NCBI RefSeq assembly: GCF_001419985.1
Contig: NZ_LJAL01000012.1
Location: 1 to 64,000 of the forward strand
Direction of reading: 5' to 3'
DNA: 64,000 bases
Source: Loktanella sp. 5RATIMAR09
GTDB lineage: Bacteria > Pseudomonadota > Alphaproteobacteria > Rhodobacterales > Rhodobacteraceae
Position numbers and translations under genes: made by a program. Below are positions 20,149 through 30,264 of the stretch, one piece after another. How positions within the stretch are numbered: position 1 is the stretch's first letter; each line of letters starts with the position of its first letter. The notes beneath the pieces are model-generated. The model saw only the letters and a list, made by a program, of their open reading frames with translations, ran no database searches and had not been told where the DNA came from.

Positions 20149-21317
20149 CAGCGGTTCGCCCTGCGCATCAAAATATCGGCCATCTCGCCTTGCGGCCTGC
20201 TGCGCGTAAACGCCAAGAGCATCCCCACAGCAATCCCGCCCGCAATTAGGGACGATCCACCATAAGACACGAAAGGCAAGGTCATTCCTTTGGCAGGCAA
20301 CAGACGCACGGCAACACCCATGTTGATCATCGCCTGCACCCCGAAAATGCAAACCAGCCCCGTGCCCGCAAGACGGATAAACACGTCGCGTTCTTTCATC
20401 AGCCGCAGCAAGGAGCGCACCACAATCACCGCATAAAGGGCAATAATCACCAAGACGCAGATCAGTCCATATTCCTCGGCAGCGACCGCGATAATGAAAT
20501 CGGTATGGGCATCAGGCAGCGACCATTTGACTTGGCCTTCACCCACGCCCACGCCGAAAAAACCACCCTCACGAATTGCATTCGTCGCATAGCCCAGTTG
20601 GGTATTCGGATCGAGATCAGGCGACAGGAACCCGTCAATCCGGCGGGCAAAATGCTCGGAATAGGAATAGGCGACAGTTCCCCCAAACACCACCAGACCG
20701 GCCAGCAGGATCAGCAAAAACATTGACGCACCGGCCACAAAATACATCACCCCCCAGGCAAAGAGGATCAAGGCGGCTTGACCAAAGTCGGGTTGGAGCG
20801 CCAGCATCAGAACGATCATGATCGTCAGCACAAAAGAATAGGCCTTACCGGGCGGTCCGCCCAATTGCTGGGACGCCGCCAAAAGCCACGCCGCCATTAC
20901 CACAAAACCGGGTTTTAGGAACTCCGAGGGCTGCACCGATGCAAAGCCCAGTGAATACCAACGGGTTGCGCCCTTGCCGAAATCGGTTCCAAAGACCGGC
21001 AAAAAGGCCAAAGCCACAAACGCACACAAAAAACCCAAGACCGCCAGACGCCGCACCAGCGTGGGCGACATCATCGACACGATAAACATGACGATCATCG
21101 CCATCCCGCCAAAAATGGCCTGTCGCGTGACGTAGTGAAAAGGCTCAAGCCCGTTTCGGTCAGCCAAAGGCGGCGATGAGGCGAGACCCAACAACAACCC
21201 GATCCCGAACAGGATCAGGATGCAGGACATTGTCCATTTATCAATCGTCCGCCACCACCGGGGCAGAACCGGGTCGCCGGACTGCACCGGGACCGTCCCA
21301 TAGACCATTTCCGTCAT
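20148..21317 (-). CDS. ftsW: Septal peptidoglycan glycosyltransferase FtsW
   Basis: FtsW is the SEDS-family polymerase of septal peptidoglycan, working with FtsI in the inner membrane. The 389-residue product has about ten membrane spans and family blocks: [20 protein letters not shown] near residue 130-150 (with the conserved catalytic-loop region), the large periplasmic loop after residue 200, NPAMGV-like [15 protein letters not shown] near residue 330, and [11 protein letters not shown] near residue 350. It is the first gene after the plus-strand flavoprotein gene, so its promoter must lie in 21318-21500 rather than upstream in murD. Confidence 0.96.
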   Translation of the reverse strand: MTEMVYGTVPVQSGDPVLPRWWRTIDKWTMSCILILFGIGLLLGLASSPPLADRNGLEPFHYVTRQAIFGGMAMIVMFIVSMMSPTLVRRLAVLGFLCAFVALAFLPVFGTDFGKGATRWYSLGFASVQPSEFLKPGFVVMAAWLLAASQQLGGPPGKAYSFVLTIMIVLMLALQPDFGQAALILFAWGVMYFVAGASMFLLILLAGLVVFGGTVAYSYSEHFARRIDGFLSPDLDPNTQLGYATNAIREGGFFGVGVGEGQVKWSLPDAHTDFIIAVAAEEYGLICVLVIIALYAVIVVRSLLRLMKERDVFIRLAGTGLVCIFGVQAMINMGVAVRLLPAKGMTLPFVSYGGSSLIAGGIAVGMLLAFTRSRPQGEMADILMRRANR

Positions 21318-21450
21318 GGATCACCGCTCATTTGCCTACATCGCCCGTTTGCCGGGTCTGCTTTCACCTTAACCGTCAATTGACCACGATTCCACTGAAA
21401 AACCGCCCCCTGCCACTTTCCATGTCCGATCAAACTTCCGCCGGAGGCAT

Positions 21451-21473
21451 GATCAAATTTTCTGAATTTGATC
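21451..21473. promoter_or_regulatory. Perfect 9-bp inverted repeat before the flavoprotein gene
   Basis: GATCAAATT (21451-21459) and AATTTGATC (21465-21473) form a perfect inverted repeat with a 5-base spacer, ending 30 bases before the ATG at 21504, in the gap between divergent ftsW and the flavoprotein gene. It may be an operator or a leader hairpin. A partial extra copy of one arm (GATCAAAC) occurs at 21428-21435. Confidence 0.5.
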
Positions 21474-21503
21474 TCCCGCAGCGCTTGCGACATATGGGCC
21501 GAT

Positions 21504-22682
21504 ATGAAGGTAGAAACTCTGATCATCGGCGCAGGCGCCGCAGGCATGATGTGCGCGGCTCACGCGGGGCACGGCGTGCTTGTGGTGGACCACGCCAAAG
21601 CACCCGGCGAAAAGATCCGAATTTCCGGTGGTGGACGGTGCAATTTCACGAACCTCCACGCCAGTCCGCAAAATTTCATCAGCCAGAACAAACACTTCTG
21701 TAAATCCGCCCTTAGACGCTATACGCAATGGGATTTCATCGCGCTGGTCGACCAATACCGGATCGCATGGCACGAAAAAACGCTGGGCCAGCTTTTCTGC
21801 GACAACAGCGCCAAAGACATCATCGACATGCTCCGCGCGGAGATGGACAAGGCGGGCGCGCAGCTCTGGCTACAGACGTCGGTGGGTGAAATCAGCCACG
21901 ATGGCAACGCCTTTACTGTCGCCCTCACCCGCGACGGGCGCAGCCTAACCGTCACAGCGCGCAATCTTGTGGTGGCCTGTGGTGGCAAATCCATCCCGAA
22001 AATGGGCGCAACGGGGCTTGGTTATCAAATTGCTACACAATTTGATCTGCCTGTCATCGACCCACGCCCGGGGTTGGTCCCGCTGACCTTCTCGGACGAC
22101 AAATTCAAACCCCTGGCTGGCGTCGCAACACCAGCGCGCGTATCGGCAAACCACGCAAGCTTTGACGAAGCGATCCTTTTCACCCATCGGGGCCTGTCCG
22201 GTCCTGCAGTGTTGCAAGCCTCATCCTATTGGTACGAGGGCGAGGCAATTCGCGTGAACCTGATCCCCGAGGGCGATCTGCTGCCCGTACTGCAAACCCA
22301 ACGGCAAAGCGATGGGCGTAAAGCGCTCTCCACCGTGCTGGCCCAACACCTGCCTGCGCGATTGGTGGACCACCTGAAAGCCGAACTGCCCCTTGAAGGC
22401 AACATCGCCGATCAGAGTGATGCAAAGCTGACAGCACTTTGCGAAAGCTTGACGGACTGGACGCTGACACCTGCCGGATCAGAAGGCTATCGCACTGCAG
22501 AAGTGACACTCGGCGGGGTCGATACCGACGCTTTGTCATCCAAGACAATGGGTGCAAAATCCGTACCAGGGCTTTATTTCATCGGCGAATGCGTGGATGT
22601 CACCGGCTGGCTCGGCGGCTATAACTTCCAGTGGGCGTGGTCCTCGGGATGGGCCGCCGGGCAAGCGATTGCCAAACCGTAA
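21504..22682 (+). CDS. BaiN/HI0933-type FAD-dependent oxidoreductase
   Basis: A 392-residue flavoprotein of the HI0933/BaiN family (NAD(P)/FAD-dependent oxidoreductase). The dinucleotide loop LIIGAGAAGMM is at residues 6-16, followed by GEKIRISGGGRCNFTN near residue 35-50, a family signature, and the C-terminal YFIGECVDVTGWLGGYNFQWAWSSG FAD block (its key pieces are GECxDxTGxxGGYNxQ). The substrate of most members is unknown. The ATG at 21504 is used; the frame opens 12 codons earlier. It is the only plus-strand gene inside the dcw cluster and is convergent with murD. No sign of foreign base composition is apparent by eye. Confidence 0.88.
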   Translation: MKVETLIIGAGAAGMMCAAHAGHGVLVVDHAKAPGEKIRISGGGRCNFTNLHASPQNFISQNKHFCKSALRRYTQWDFIALVDQYRIAWHEKTLGQLFCDNSAKDIIDMLRAEMDKAGAQLWLQTSVGEISHDGNAFTVALTRDGRSLTVTARNLVVACGGKSIPKMGATGLGYQIATQFDLPVIDPRPGLVPLTFSDDKFKPLAGVATPARVSANHASFDEAILFTHRGLSGPAVLQASSYWYEGEAIRVNLIPEGDLLPVLQTQRQSDGRKALSTVLAQHLPARLVDHLKAELPLEGNIADQSDAKLTALCESLTDWTLTPAGSEGYRTAEVTLGGVDTDALSSKTMGAKSVPGLYFIGECVDVTGWLGGYNFQWAWSSGWAAGQAIAKP

Positions 22683-22704
22683 GGTGGATTTCAATCCACC
22701 TTAC
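22679..22704. terminator. Hairpin shared by convergent flavoprotein and murD genes
   Basis: A 12-bp inverted repeat with a 2-base centre (arms GTAAGGTGGATT and AATCCACCTTAC) spans both stop codons of the convergent genes. In RNA a stem of about ten pairs with a small loop forms on either strand. There is no U run, so it is a possible two-way terminator or mRNA 3' end stabiliser. Confidence 0.5.
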
Positions 22705-24101
22705 CCAATCGCATCCGTCACACACCGAATGAAATCCTCACCGCGTCGCTCAAAGCTGTCATATTGATCAAAAGAAGCCGCTGCCGGTGCCAAAAGCACC
22801 ACCTCGCCTGCTTCCGCCTCGGCCACAGCCTTTGCAACCGCTATCGCCATGGTGCCGCAAACCTCTGCTTCTGCGCCGGTTAACTGACGGGCGAAATCTG
22901 CGGCTTCGCGCCCGATCACATAGGCTTTGCTGACATGGCCCAGATGCGGCAAAAGCCCGTCAAGCCCGCCCTCTTTTTGCAAACCACCGCAAATCCAGCG
23001 GATCTTTGGAAACGCCGCAAGGGCCTTGGCGGCGCTATCGACGTTGGTCGCTTTGCTATCATTCACGAAACTGACGCCATCACGCACCGCAACCACCTGA
23101 CTGCGATGCGGCAATCCCGGATAGCTTTGCATCGCGGCCTCGATCCCTTTGGGCCCTAACCCCAAGGTCCGGCACGCCGCATAGGCCGCGCAAGCGTTTT
23201 GATGATTATGCGCGCCCGGCAAACCACCAACCGCACGCAAATCAATCGACCCCACCTGCCGCCCTTTGCGGTGTTCGGCCAAAAACCCTTTGCGCGCAAA
23301 CACGTTCCAGCCTTCGCCCGCCAGCTTTTGCCCCGAAGATATCCGTATCACCCGATCATCCCCCGGCCCTTCACTCAGCTGGTTGGCCATGTAGCGCCCC
23401 TCTGCCTCATCCACACCGATGATGGCGCGGTCGGGGCCACCTTCGGCAAACAGACGGCGTTTGGCGGCAAAATACCCGCCAAGTCCGGCGTGGCGGTCCA
23501 GATGGTCAGGGCTGAGGTTGGTAAAAACGGCCACATCGGGCGTGATATGGCGCGCAAGGTCGGTTTGATATGAGGACAGTTCCAGAACAACAACTTCGCC
23601 GTCATGGGCAGGTTCGATATCCAAAACACCACGCCCGATATTGCCTGCCAGTTGGGCGGGCCGTCCGTTCTCGACCAGAATATGATGGATCAACGCCGCC
23701 GTCGTCGACTTTCCGTTCGATCCGGTTACGGCAATGACACGTGGCATCGTGTCAAAACTCTCCCAGTCCTCGGTTGCGAATGACTTAAAGAACAAACCGA
23801 TATCGTTATCGACAGGCACCTGAGCATCCCATGCTGCCGCGATCACAGGGTTGGGTGCGGGATAGAGATGCGGAATACCGGGGCTGACGACCAAAAGGGC
23901 AACACCCGCAAAGGCACCGGGCTTTGTCAGGTCGCGCAGGTCAAAACCGGCGTCATGTGCCGCCTCTCGCGCCACGGCACTGTCATCCCAAACAACCGGA
24001 TGCGCGCCGCCTTCCTGCAATGCCGCCGCCGTCGCCCGCCCTGACCGGCCCAGCCCCAGCACGGCGACGGTTTGTCCCGCATATCCCTGAACCGGTATCA
24101 T
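22701..24101 (-). CDS. murD: UDP-N-acetylmuramoyl-L-alanine-D-glutamate ligase MurD
   Basis: MurD adds D-glutamate to UDP-MurNAc-L-Ala. The 466-residue Mur ligase has the N-terminal fold motif [14 protein letters not shown] near residue 12-25, the ATP loop GSNGKSTTA near residue 125, the [10 protein letters not shown] block near residue 195, and VNDSKATN near residue 340, all diagnostic for the family. Its ATG shares one base with the mraY stop (TAATG). It is the last gene of the first dcw segment and ends in the hairpin shared with the convergent flavoprotein gene. Confidence 0.97.
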   Translation of the reverse strand: MIPVQGYAGQTVAVLGLGRSGRATAAALQEGGAHPVVWDDSAVAREAAHDAGFDLRDLTKPGAFAGVALLVVSPGIPHLYPAPNPVIAAAWDAQVPVDNDIGLFFKSFATEDWESFDTMPRVIAVTGSNGKSTTAALIHHILVENGRPAQLAGNIGRGVLDIEPAHDGEVVVLELSSYQTDLARHITPDVAVFTNLSPDHLDRHAGLGGYFAAKRRLFAEGGPDRAIIGVDEAEGRYMANQLSEGPGDDRVIRISSGQKLAGEGWNVFARKGFLAEHRKGRQVGSIDLRAVGGLPGAHNHQNACAAYAACRTLGLGPKGIEAAMQSYPGLPHRSQVVAVRDGVSFVNDSKATNVDSAAKALAAFPKIRWICGGLQKEGGLDGLLPHLGHVSKAYVIGREAADFARQLTGAEAEVCGTMAIAVAKAVAEAEAGEVVLLAPAAASFDQYDSFERRGEDFIRCVTDAIG

Positions 24102-25183
24102 TAGCGCACTTTCAGCGTTGCAAGGCCAATCATCGCGAGGATCAGCGAGATGATCCAGAACCGGATCACGATCTGCGGCTCGGCCCAGCCCTTTTTCTCA
24201 TAGTGGTGATGGATCGGGGCCATCAGGAACACGCGCTTGCCGGTCCGCTTGAAGTAAAGCACCTGAATGATGACCGAGAGGGCCTCAACCACGAACAGGC
24301 CGCCGACGATGGCCAGCACGATCTCGTGCTTGGTGGCCACGGCAATCGCACCCAGCGCACCGCCCAAAGCGAGCGAGCCAGTGTCGCCCATAAAAACAGC
24401 CGCCGGTGGCGCATTATACCACAAAAAGCCCAAACCGCCCCCGATCAGCCCCATGGTGAAGATCAGGATTTCACCGGTTTGTGGGACGTAGTGCACGTCC
24501 AGATATTCGGTAAAGTCGGTCCGGCCCACGGCGTAAGCAATCACCCCGAATGTGCCTGCCGCAATCATCACCGGCATGATCGCCAGACCATCAAGACCGT
24601 CTGTCAGGTTCACCGCGTTTGCCGCACCCACAATCACGATGATGGCAAAGGGGATAAACAAAATCCCCAGATTGATGAGCGTATCTTTGAAGATCGGCAA
24701 CGCCAGCTGATTGGTCAGATCATCGGGATGATAGGCCGCGGCCCAATACCCTGCGATCCCCGCGATTAAAATTCCCAGCAAAATCCGGACCTTGCCTGAC
24801 ACGCCCGAGGTGTTCTGTTTAGATACCTTTGCATAATCATCCGCAAAACCGATGGCCGCAAAAGACAGCGTGACGAAAAGGACCATCCAGACAAAGGGGT
24901 TATCCAGCCGCGCCCAAAGCAGCGTTGAAAAGGTCAGCGCACCCACGATCAGCAAGCCACCCATCGTGGGTGTGCCTGCTTTGACAAAATGCCCTTCGGG
25001 ACCATCATCGCGGATCGGCTGGCCTTTGCCCTGCTTGCGCCGCAGCACGTTGATCAGTGGCGGGCCAAAGACAAAGCCAAACAGCAGCGCCGTCATGAAG
25101 GCCCCACCTGCACGGAAAGTGATATAGCGGAACAGGTTGAAAAAATCGCCGCCGTCCGAAAGTGCCGTAAGCCAGTAGAGCAT
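24101..25183 (-). CDS. mraY: Phospho-N-acetylmuramoyl-pentapeptide transferase MraY
   Basis: MraY moves phospho-MurNAc-pentapeptide from UDP to undecaprenyl phosphate, making lipid I in the inner membrane. The 360-residue product has about ten spans and the family blocks GTPTMGG near residue 70, FADDYAKV near residue 113 (the aspartate pair), [13 protein letters not shown] near residue 190, [10 protein letters not shown] near residue 265, and [13 protein letters not shown] near residue 320. Length and order are normal. It is 18 bases after murF and overlaps murD by one base. Confidence 0.98.
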   Translation of the reverse strand: MLYWLTALSDGGDFFNLFRYITFRAGGAFMTALLFGFVFGPPLINVLRRKQGKGQPIRDDGPEGHFVKAGTPTMGGLLIVGALTFSTLLWARLDNPFVWMVLFVTLSFAAIGFADDYAKVSKQNTSGVSGKVRILLGILIAGIAGYWAAAYHPDDLTNQLALPIFKDTLINLGILFIPFAIIVIVGAANAVNLTDGLDGLAIMPVMIAAGTFGVIAYAVGRTDFTEYLDVHYVPQTGEILIFTMGLIGGGLGFLWYNAPPAAVFMGDTGSLALGGALGAIAVATKHEIVLAIVGGLFVVEALSVIIQVLYFKRTGKRVFLMAPIHHHYEKKGWAEPQIVIRFWIISLILAMIGLATLKVR

Positions 25184-25201
25184 GTTGATACCTTAATCTT
25201 G

Positions 25202-26626
25202 TTACAGGCGGCGATGCCCCAGTTTTCGGATGGCGTCAACAATCAGGCTGACTTTGCTCCCCTTTGAGCCTTTGACCAGCACGACATCGCCAGCGTCGAC
25301 CAGTTGCGACGCTTGCGGAACAAGCTCGGCCGCCGTTTCGGCCCAGCGGCCGCGTTGTGCTTCGGGCAACGCCTCCCAGAGGTTGCGCATCAACGGGCCC
25401 GCGCAATGGATCAGGTCAAGCGACTGCAGATGCCCGTTTTGCGCGATATCGCGGTGCATTGCGACCTCGGCTGCGCCCAGTTCCAGCATATCACCCAAGA
25501 TCGCCACGCGCCGCCCCTTGATAATCCGTCCTACGTTATCGGCAGGTGTGGATGCGGCAAGAACCTCAAGTGACGCGGCAAGCGACGTCGGATTTGCGTT
25601 GAAGGCATCATCGAGCAGCTCAAGGCTTTCGCCGTCATTGGCCATATCTGTGACAATAATTTCGCGCGTGCCCCGTCCCGCAGGTGGCACCCAAGCGGCG
25701 ATATCAAGTGACGCCGCCACAGGATCGGCCCCGAGCGCCTCTGCCGCAGCAAGCACCCCCACAGCGTTCATCGCAAAGTGACGCCCCGGGACGGAGAGCT
25801 TGAATAAATACTCCACGCCATCGCCCGCAGCGGTGATGACCGTGATATCGCCTGCGATACGCACGTCTTTGACAACCCAGTCGGCGGCAGTCTCGCCAAA
25901 GTGGACCTGCGTGGCACCCAATGCCTTGGCACGGTCCTGCAAAATCTGGCTGGTGTCGATATCTGCGTTCAGGACGGCAATACCACCCGCCTCTAGCCCG
26001 TCCATGATGCAGGCTTTTTCCTCGGCAATCCCAGCAAGGCTTTCAAATGACGCCAGATGTGCCGCGGCCACTGTTGTCACCATCGCCACATGCGGGCGCG
26101 CCATTTGCGACAACGGCGTGATTTCGCCAGGGTTGCTCATCCCGATTTCGATCACGGCATAGTCGGTATCGGCGGGCATGCGCGCCAAGGTCAAAGGCAC
26201 TCCCCAATGGTTGTTGTATGACGCCTCTGCCGCATGGCATTTACCCTGACGCTCTAGCACAGCGCGCAGCATCTCTTTTGTCGATGTCTTGCCGACAGAG
26301 CCGGTGATCGCGACGACTTTCGCAGCTGTGCGCGCACGGGCGGCGCGGCCCATGGCGCCCAGTGCATCCAGCACATCCGGCACGATCAAAAGCGGCGCGT
26401 CGGCGGCCACACCCTCGGGGATATGCGTCACCAAAGCGGCAGCGGCACCTTTCTCCAAGGCTTGCGCGACGAAATCGTGGCCATCGCGCACATCGGCCAG
26501 CGCCACGAAAAGATCACCCTTTTGCAAGGTCCGCGTGTCAATCGAAACGCCTGTCGCTTGCCATGGTTGGGTGACACGTCCGCCCGTCGCCGCAGCCGCC
26601 TCGGCTGAGGTCCAGAGCGGGGTCAT
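25202..26626 (-). CDS. murF: UDP-MurNAc-tripeptide-D-Ala-D-Ala ligase MurF
   Basis: MurF adds D-Ala-D-Ala to the UDP-MurNAc-tripeptide, using the dipeptide that Ddl (also in this cluster) makes. The 474-residue ligase has the ATP loop GSVGKTSTKEM near residue 108, the NNHWGVPLTL block near residue 140, the EIGMSNPGEI block near residue 160 and DDAFNANPTS near residue 335. The ATG at 26626 overlaps the murE stop as ATGA; a GTG two codons earlier (26632) is an alternative. Length is typical. Confidence 0.97.
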   Translation of the reverse strand: MTPLWTSAEAAAATGGRVTQPWQATGVSIDTRTLQKGDLFVALADVRDGHDFVAQALEKGAAAALVTHIPEGVAADAPLLIVPDVLDALGAMGRAARARTAAKVVAITGSVGKTSTKEMLRAVLERQGKCHAAEASYNNHWGVPLTLARMPADTDYAVIEIGMSNPGEITPLSQMARPHVAMVTTVAAAHLASFESLAGIAEEKACIMDGLEAGGIAVLNADIDTSQILQDRAKALGATQVHFGETAADWVVKDVRIAGDITVITAAGDGVEYLFKLSVPGRHFAMNAVGVLAAAEALGADPVAASLDIAAWVPPAGRGTREIIVTDMANDGESLELLDDAFNANPTSLAASLEVLAASTPADNVGRIIKGRRVAILGDMLELGAAEVAMHRDIAQNGHLQSLDLIHCAGPLMRNLWEALPEAQRGRWAETAAELVPQASQLVDAGDVVLVKGSKGSKVSLIVDAIRKLGHRRL

Positions 26627-28110
26627 ACCCACCCCTCCAACGCGGCCACGGCCACGCTCGCCTGTTCCACGTCATCAAATGGCAGGACAGTATCGCCAAC
26701 GGTCTGGCCTGTTTCGTGGCCCTTGCCCGCGATCAATAAGGCATCTCCCGCCCCCAGCATATCAATGCCGCGCAGAATTGCCTCGGCGCGGTCGCCGACT
26801 TCGCTGATGCTTTGCGTCCCACCTGCGTTCAGCGCACCCGCCATGACGGCAGACCGGATCGCTGCGGGGTCTTCAGAGCGCGGGTTATCATCGGTCACAA
26901 TGACCGTATCCGCGTTGCGTGCCGCAGCGGCCCCCATCAAAGGCCGCTTGCCTACATCCCTGTCACCACCCGCGCCCACAATGACAACGATCCGCCCCAT
27001 CACATGCGGGCGCATCGCCTTCAGGGCGGTTTCGATCGCGTCGGGCGTATGGGCGTAATCAACAAACACAGCCGCCCCGCTTTCGCGTGTTGCTGCAAGC
27101 TCCATCCGGCCCCGCACGGTTGTCAGGTACTGCAAGGTATCGAACACATCGCCCGCATCTGCACCTGCTGCAATGACCAAGGCGGCAGCCAGCAAAACAT
27201 TGTCGGCCTGAAACCCGCCAAGCAGGTCAAGCCGCGTCTGGCGCGCGCGCCCCTGCCATTCAAACAAGAGGTCCTGTCCTGTGGCATCAAACCGCTGCCC
27301 GGTCAGGCGCAAGCGCGCATCAGGGTGGCGGCCCACGCCAATCACTTCTTGGCCGCGTGCGGTGCAGATTGCTGCCACTTCTGGCCCTTTGGGATCGTCC
27401 AGGTTGATGACTGCGACACCGTCTTCGGACAGGACACGGCGAAACAGCCCCATCTTGGCGTCGAAGTAGGCCTCAAAAGTCTCGTGGTAATCCAGGTGAT
27501 CCTGACTGAAGTTCGAAAACCCCGCCGCCGCCAAAATCACGCCATCCAGCCTGCGCTGGTCCAACCCGTGCGATGAAGCCTCCATCGCGACATGAGTGAT
27601 GCCATGCTGTGCCGCCTCGGCCAGCACACGGTGGAGCGTGATCGGTTCCGGTGTTGTGTGTTTGAGCGGATGGTTCCACGCCCCCTCAACTCCCGTGGTC
27701 CCGAGGTTGACGCCGGGCAGGTCCAGTTCTTCCCAGATCTGACGGCAAAAGGTTGTGACAGACGTCTTGCCATTGGTGCCGGTGACGGCGACGACTGTCG
27801 CGGGGTGCGCGCCGGACCAGAGCGACGCCGCTTGCGCAAGCGTTGCGCGCGGGTCTTGCGCCACAATCAGGGCAACATCCGTGCCAGCCAACTCTTTGGC
27901 GGCAATCTCGGCGCCTTGCACATCGGTCAGGATCGCGCCGGCTTTCATCCTGAGTGCATACTGGATAAATTCGCCACCGTGCACACGCGCGCCCGGTAGT
28001 GCGGCAAAGAGATACCCCGACTTCACCTCGCGGCTATCCACGGCCAGCCCCGTGATCTGCGCCTCGGCGCCACCGCGTGCTGTCAGCCCAAGTTCTGCCA
28101 GTGATTTCAT
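26623..28110 (-). CDS. murE: UDP-MurNAc-L-Ala-D-Glu:meso-diaminopimelate ligase MurE
   Basis: MurE adds the third residue of the stem peptide. The 495-residue product has the ATP loop GTNGKTSVTTF near residue 113, the MEASSHGLDQ block near residue 178, and the DNPRSEDP motif near residue 410, whose DNPR sequence marks enzymes that use meso-diaminopimelate rather than lysine; this is what a Gram-negative wall needs. It starts 13 bases after ftsI and is coupled to murF by an ATGA overlap. Confidence 0.97.
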   Translation of the reverse strand: MKSLAELGLTARGGAEAQITGLAVDSREVKSGYLFAALPGARVHGGEFIQYALRMKAGAILTDVQGAEIAAKELAGTDVALIVAQDPRATLAQAASLWSGAHPATVVAVTGTNGKTSVTTFCRQIWEELDLPGVNLGTTGVEGAWNHPLKHTTPEPITLHRVLAEAAQHGITHVAMEASSHGLDQRRLDGVILAAAGFSNFSQDHLDYHETFEAYFDAKMGLFRRVLSEDGVAVINLDDPKGPEVAAICTARGQEVIGVGRHPDARLRLTGQRFDATGQDLLFEWQGRARQTRLDLLGGFQADNVLLAAALVIAAGADAGDVFDTLQYLTTVRGRMELAATRESGAAVFVDYAHTPDAIETALKAMRPHVMGRIVVIVGAGGDRDVGKRPLMGAAAARNADTVIVTDDNPRSEDPAAIRSAVMAGALNAGGTQSISEVGDRAEAILRGIDMLGAGDALLIAGKGHETGQTVGDTVLPFDDVEQASVAVAALEGWV

Positions 28111-28123
28111 TGCCCGCCCTCGA

Positions 28124-29908
28124 TCAGTTTGAGGTCAGTGTTACACCGACCGGCTGAGGCCTGTCTACTTGTGGTCGCAGCCCCAGAAGAGGCGCTGTCC
28201 GCCGGATCATTTCAGCGGCAATCGGCACGGCAGTCCAGCCCGCGGTGCGGCGCGGCTCGGCCCCCGAATTTTCCGATGGCTCATCCAGCGTGACAATCAG
28301 GACATACTGCGGATCATCGGCCGGGAACACAGATGCAAAGGTCGAGATAACCTTGTCATCATAATATCCGCCGCCTGCAGCGCGCGGCTTGTCTGCGGTC
28401 CCCGTTTTCCCGCCAACAGCATAGCCGGGCACTTCACCGAAAGAGGCGGTTCCACGGGTTACGACCTGGCGCAGCATGCTGCGTGATGCGGCACTTACGG
28501 CTTCGGACACGACCCGCGGCCCTGGTTCTGTCGACGCCTGACGCAGCAAGGTTGGCGTCACACGCGTGCCGCCGTTCAAGAGCGAGGCATAACCCGCCGC
28601 CAGATGGACCGGCGATGAGGACAGACCATGGCCGTAAGAAATCGTCATGGTCGAAATTTCCGACCAGTTGGGTGGCAGCAAGGGACGCCCTGTTGGCGCC
28701 TCGACCATTTCCAATGGCGTCGGTTCCAGAAATCCAAGCGAAGCCAGAAATGCGCGCTGGCGTTCGGCACCGATCTGCATGGCAATGCGTGCCGTCCCGA
28801 TGTTTGAACTTTCGACAATCACGTCCGTCGTGCTGAGCTCGGGACCATAATCATGGAAATCACGGATCCGGAACCGGCCCCATGTCAGCGGACCTTGGGT
28901 GTCGATCATCGTATTGGCGTTCACAAGGCCGAGTTCCATCGCTTGTGCGGTGGTAAATATTTTGAAGACCGAACCAAGCTCATAGACGCCTTGCACCGCG
29001 CGGTTAAACAGGGGGCTGTCCGATTGATCGCCCGTCGTCAGAACACGCGGGCGGTTATTGGGGTCAAAATCAGGCAATGAGACCATCGAAATGATCTCGC
29101 CGGTGTGGATATCCATCAAGACCGACGCAGCCCCTTTGGCATTCATGATCGACATGCCACCGGCCAGCACCTGCTCGGCTGCGGCCTGTACTGTCAGATC
29201 AAGCGACAACTGCAGCGGTGCGCCCTCATTCGCGGGATCACGCAAATAGCTGTCGAACTGGCGCTCAACCCCTGCCACCCCAATGACTTCGGCGCTGGCG
29301 ACACCTTCACGGCCATAACTGGCCCCACCCAGAATATGCGACGCAACGGGACCGTTGGGATAAAGCCGCATTTCGCGCGGACCAAACAGCAGAGCGGGCG
29401 AGCCGATATCATGCACAGCCTGCATCTGCTCGGGGCTGATCTGGCGCCGGATCCAGAGGAAACGGCGGTCGCCCTGAAAATCCTTCAAAAGCTCGGCTTC
29501 ATCCAGCTCGGGGAAAATCTGCGCCAGTTGTTTGGCCGCATTGGCCGGATCAATCATATCGCGCGGATGCGCATAAAGTGAATGCGTTTGCAGGTTGGTC
29601 GCCAGAATACGCCCGTTGCGATCAACAATATCAGAGCGCTGCCCGATAATCGGGTTGCCAACAGCGGAGGCGCGCGGCTCTTGGGGCACGGAGGACGCCA
29701 AGGTGCCCATCCGCAATCCAATCACACCGAAGGCACAGAAAAACGCAAGACCCAGCACCAGCAGACGCCCTTCAGCACGGTGGCGTTGCTTGTCGGCCAT
29801 CGCCTCATGCCGGCGGGCACGGTTCTCGGCTTCGATCGCGTCGGGGTTTTCGCCACGCGCGCGTGCCTTGAGGATACGGGCCAGCGGGCGAAGGGGAATA
29901 CGGCTCAC
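28124..29908 (-). CDS. ftsI: Septal transpeptidase FtsI (penicillin-binding protein)
   Basis: FtsI cross-links septal peptidoglycan in partnership with FtsW. The 594-residue class B PBP has a cytoplasmic tail, one membrane span around residues 49-66, a pedestal domain, and a complete transpeptidase domain with the serine motif SVFK at 313-316, SSN at 367-369 and KTG at 501-503. The catalytic set is intact. It overlaps ftsL by 4 bases and precedes murE by 13, the standard dcw order. The C-terminus is slightly longer than the KTG region alone requires, as in other Rhodobacterales. Confidence 0.97.
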   Translation of the reverse strand: MSRIPLRPLARILKARARGENPDAIEAENRARRHEAMADKQRHRAEGRLLVLGLAFFCAFGVIGLRMGTLASSVPQEPRASAVGNPIIGQRSDIVDRNGRILATNLQTHSLYAHPRDMIDPANAAKQLAQIFPELDEAELLKDFQGDRRFLWIRRQISPEQMQAVHDIGSPALLFGPREMRLYPNGPVASHILGGASYGREGVASAEVIGVAGVERQFDSYLRDPANEGAPLQLSLDLTVQAAAEQVLAGGMSIMNAKGAASVLMDIHTGEIISMVSLPDFDPNNRPRVLTTGDQSDSPLFNRAVQGVYELGSVFKIFTTAQAMELGLVNANTMIDTQGPLTWGRFRIRDFHDYGPELSTTDVIVESSNIGTARIAMQIGAERQRAFLASLGFLEPTPLEMVEAPTGRPLLPPNWSEISTMTISYGHGLSSSPVHLAAGYASLLNGGTRVTPTLLRQASTEPGPRVVSEAVSAASRSMLRQVVTRGTASFGEVPGYAVGGKTGTADKPRAAGGGYYDDKVISTFASVFPADDPQYVLIVTLDEPSENSGAEPRRTAGWTAVPIAAEMIRRTAPLLGLRPQVDRPQPVGVTLTSN

Positions 29909-30264
29909 AGATCGTTCTCCATCGCCTTGAGTTGATCATACGACAGTTCGATCGGGTTTGTGATCGGCAGGATGGGCGGCAGTGGATAGATGATCTGATC
30001 AACCGCGCCGAAAGCGTCTGGCATCAGTGGCAAAAGGCCCAAGCGGTCAAAATTCAGGTCTGCAAGATCGGCCAGACGGTCAGGGCGGTTCAGATAGGCC
30101 CACTCGGCGCGCAACATGCTGATGCGTTCATGGGCTGCCCCGATTTCTCCGTGCAGACCGCGCACTTCGGCAATCGCCGCCTGGGTTTTGTAATTCTCCT
30201 GATAGGCCCAAAACGCGAGCCCCATGACGGCCAAAGCAGTCAGAACATAAAACAAACCACGCAC
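29905..30264 (-). CDS. ftsL: Cell division protein FtsL
   Basis: FtsL is a small bitopic division protein that forms a coiled-coil complex with FtsB and FtsQ. The 119-residue product has a membrane span at about residues 3-20 (LFYVLTALAVMGLAFWAY), a heptad-like helix at about 25-60 (QAAIAEVRGLHGEIGAAHER and on), and the RPDRLADLA block near residue 60 that is typical of alphaproteobacterial FtsL. It sits between rsmH (no gap) and ftsI (4-base overlap). The sequence is poorly conserved between phyla, so position carries part of the call. Confidence 0.9.
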   Translation of the reverse strand: MRGLFYVLTALAVMGLAFWAYQENYKTQAAIAEVRGLHGEIGAAHERISMLRAEWAYLNRPDRLADLADLNFDRLGLLPLMPDAFGAVDQIIYPLPPILPITNPIELSYDQLKAMENDL

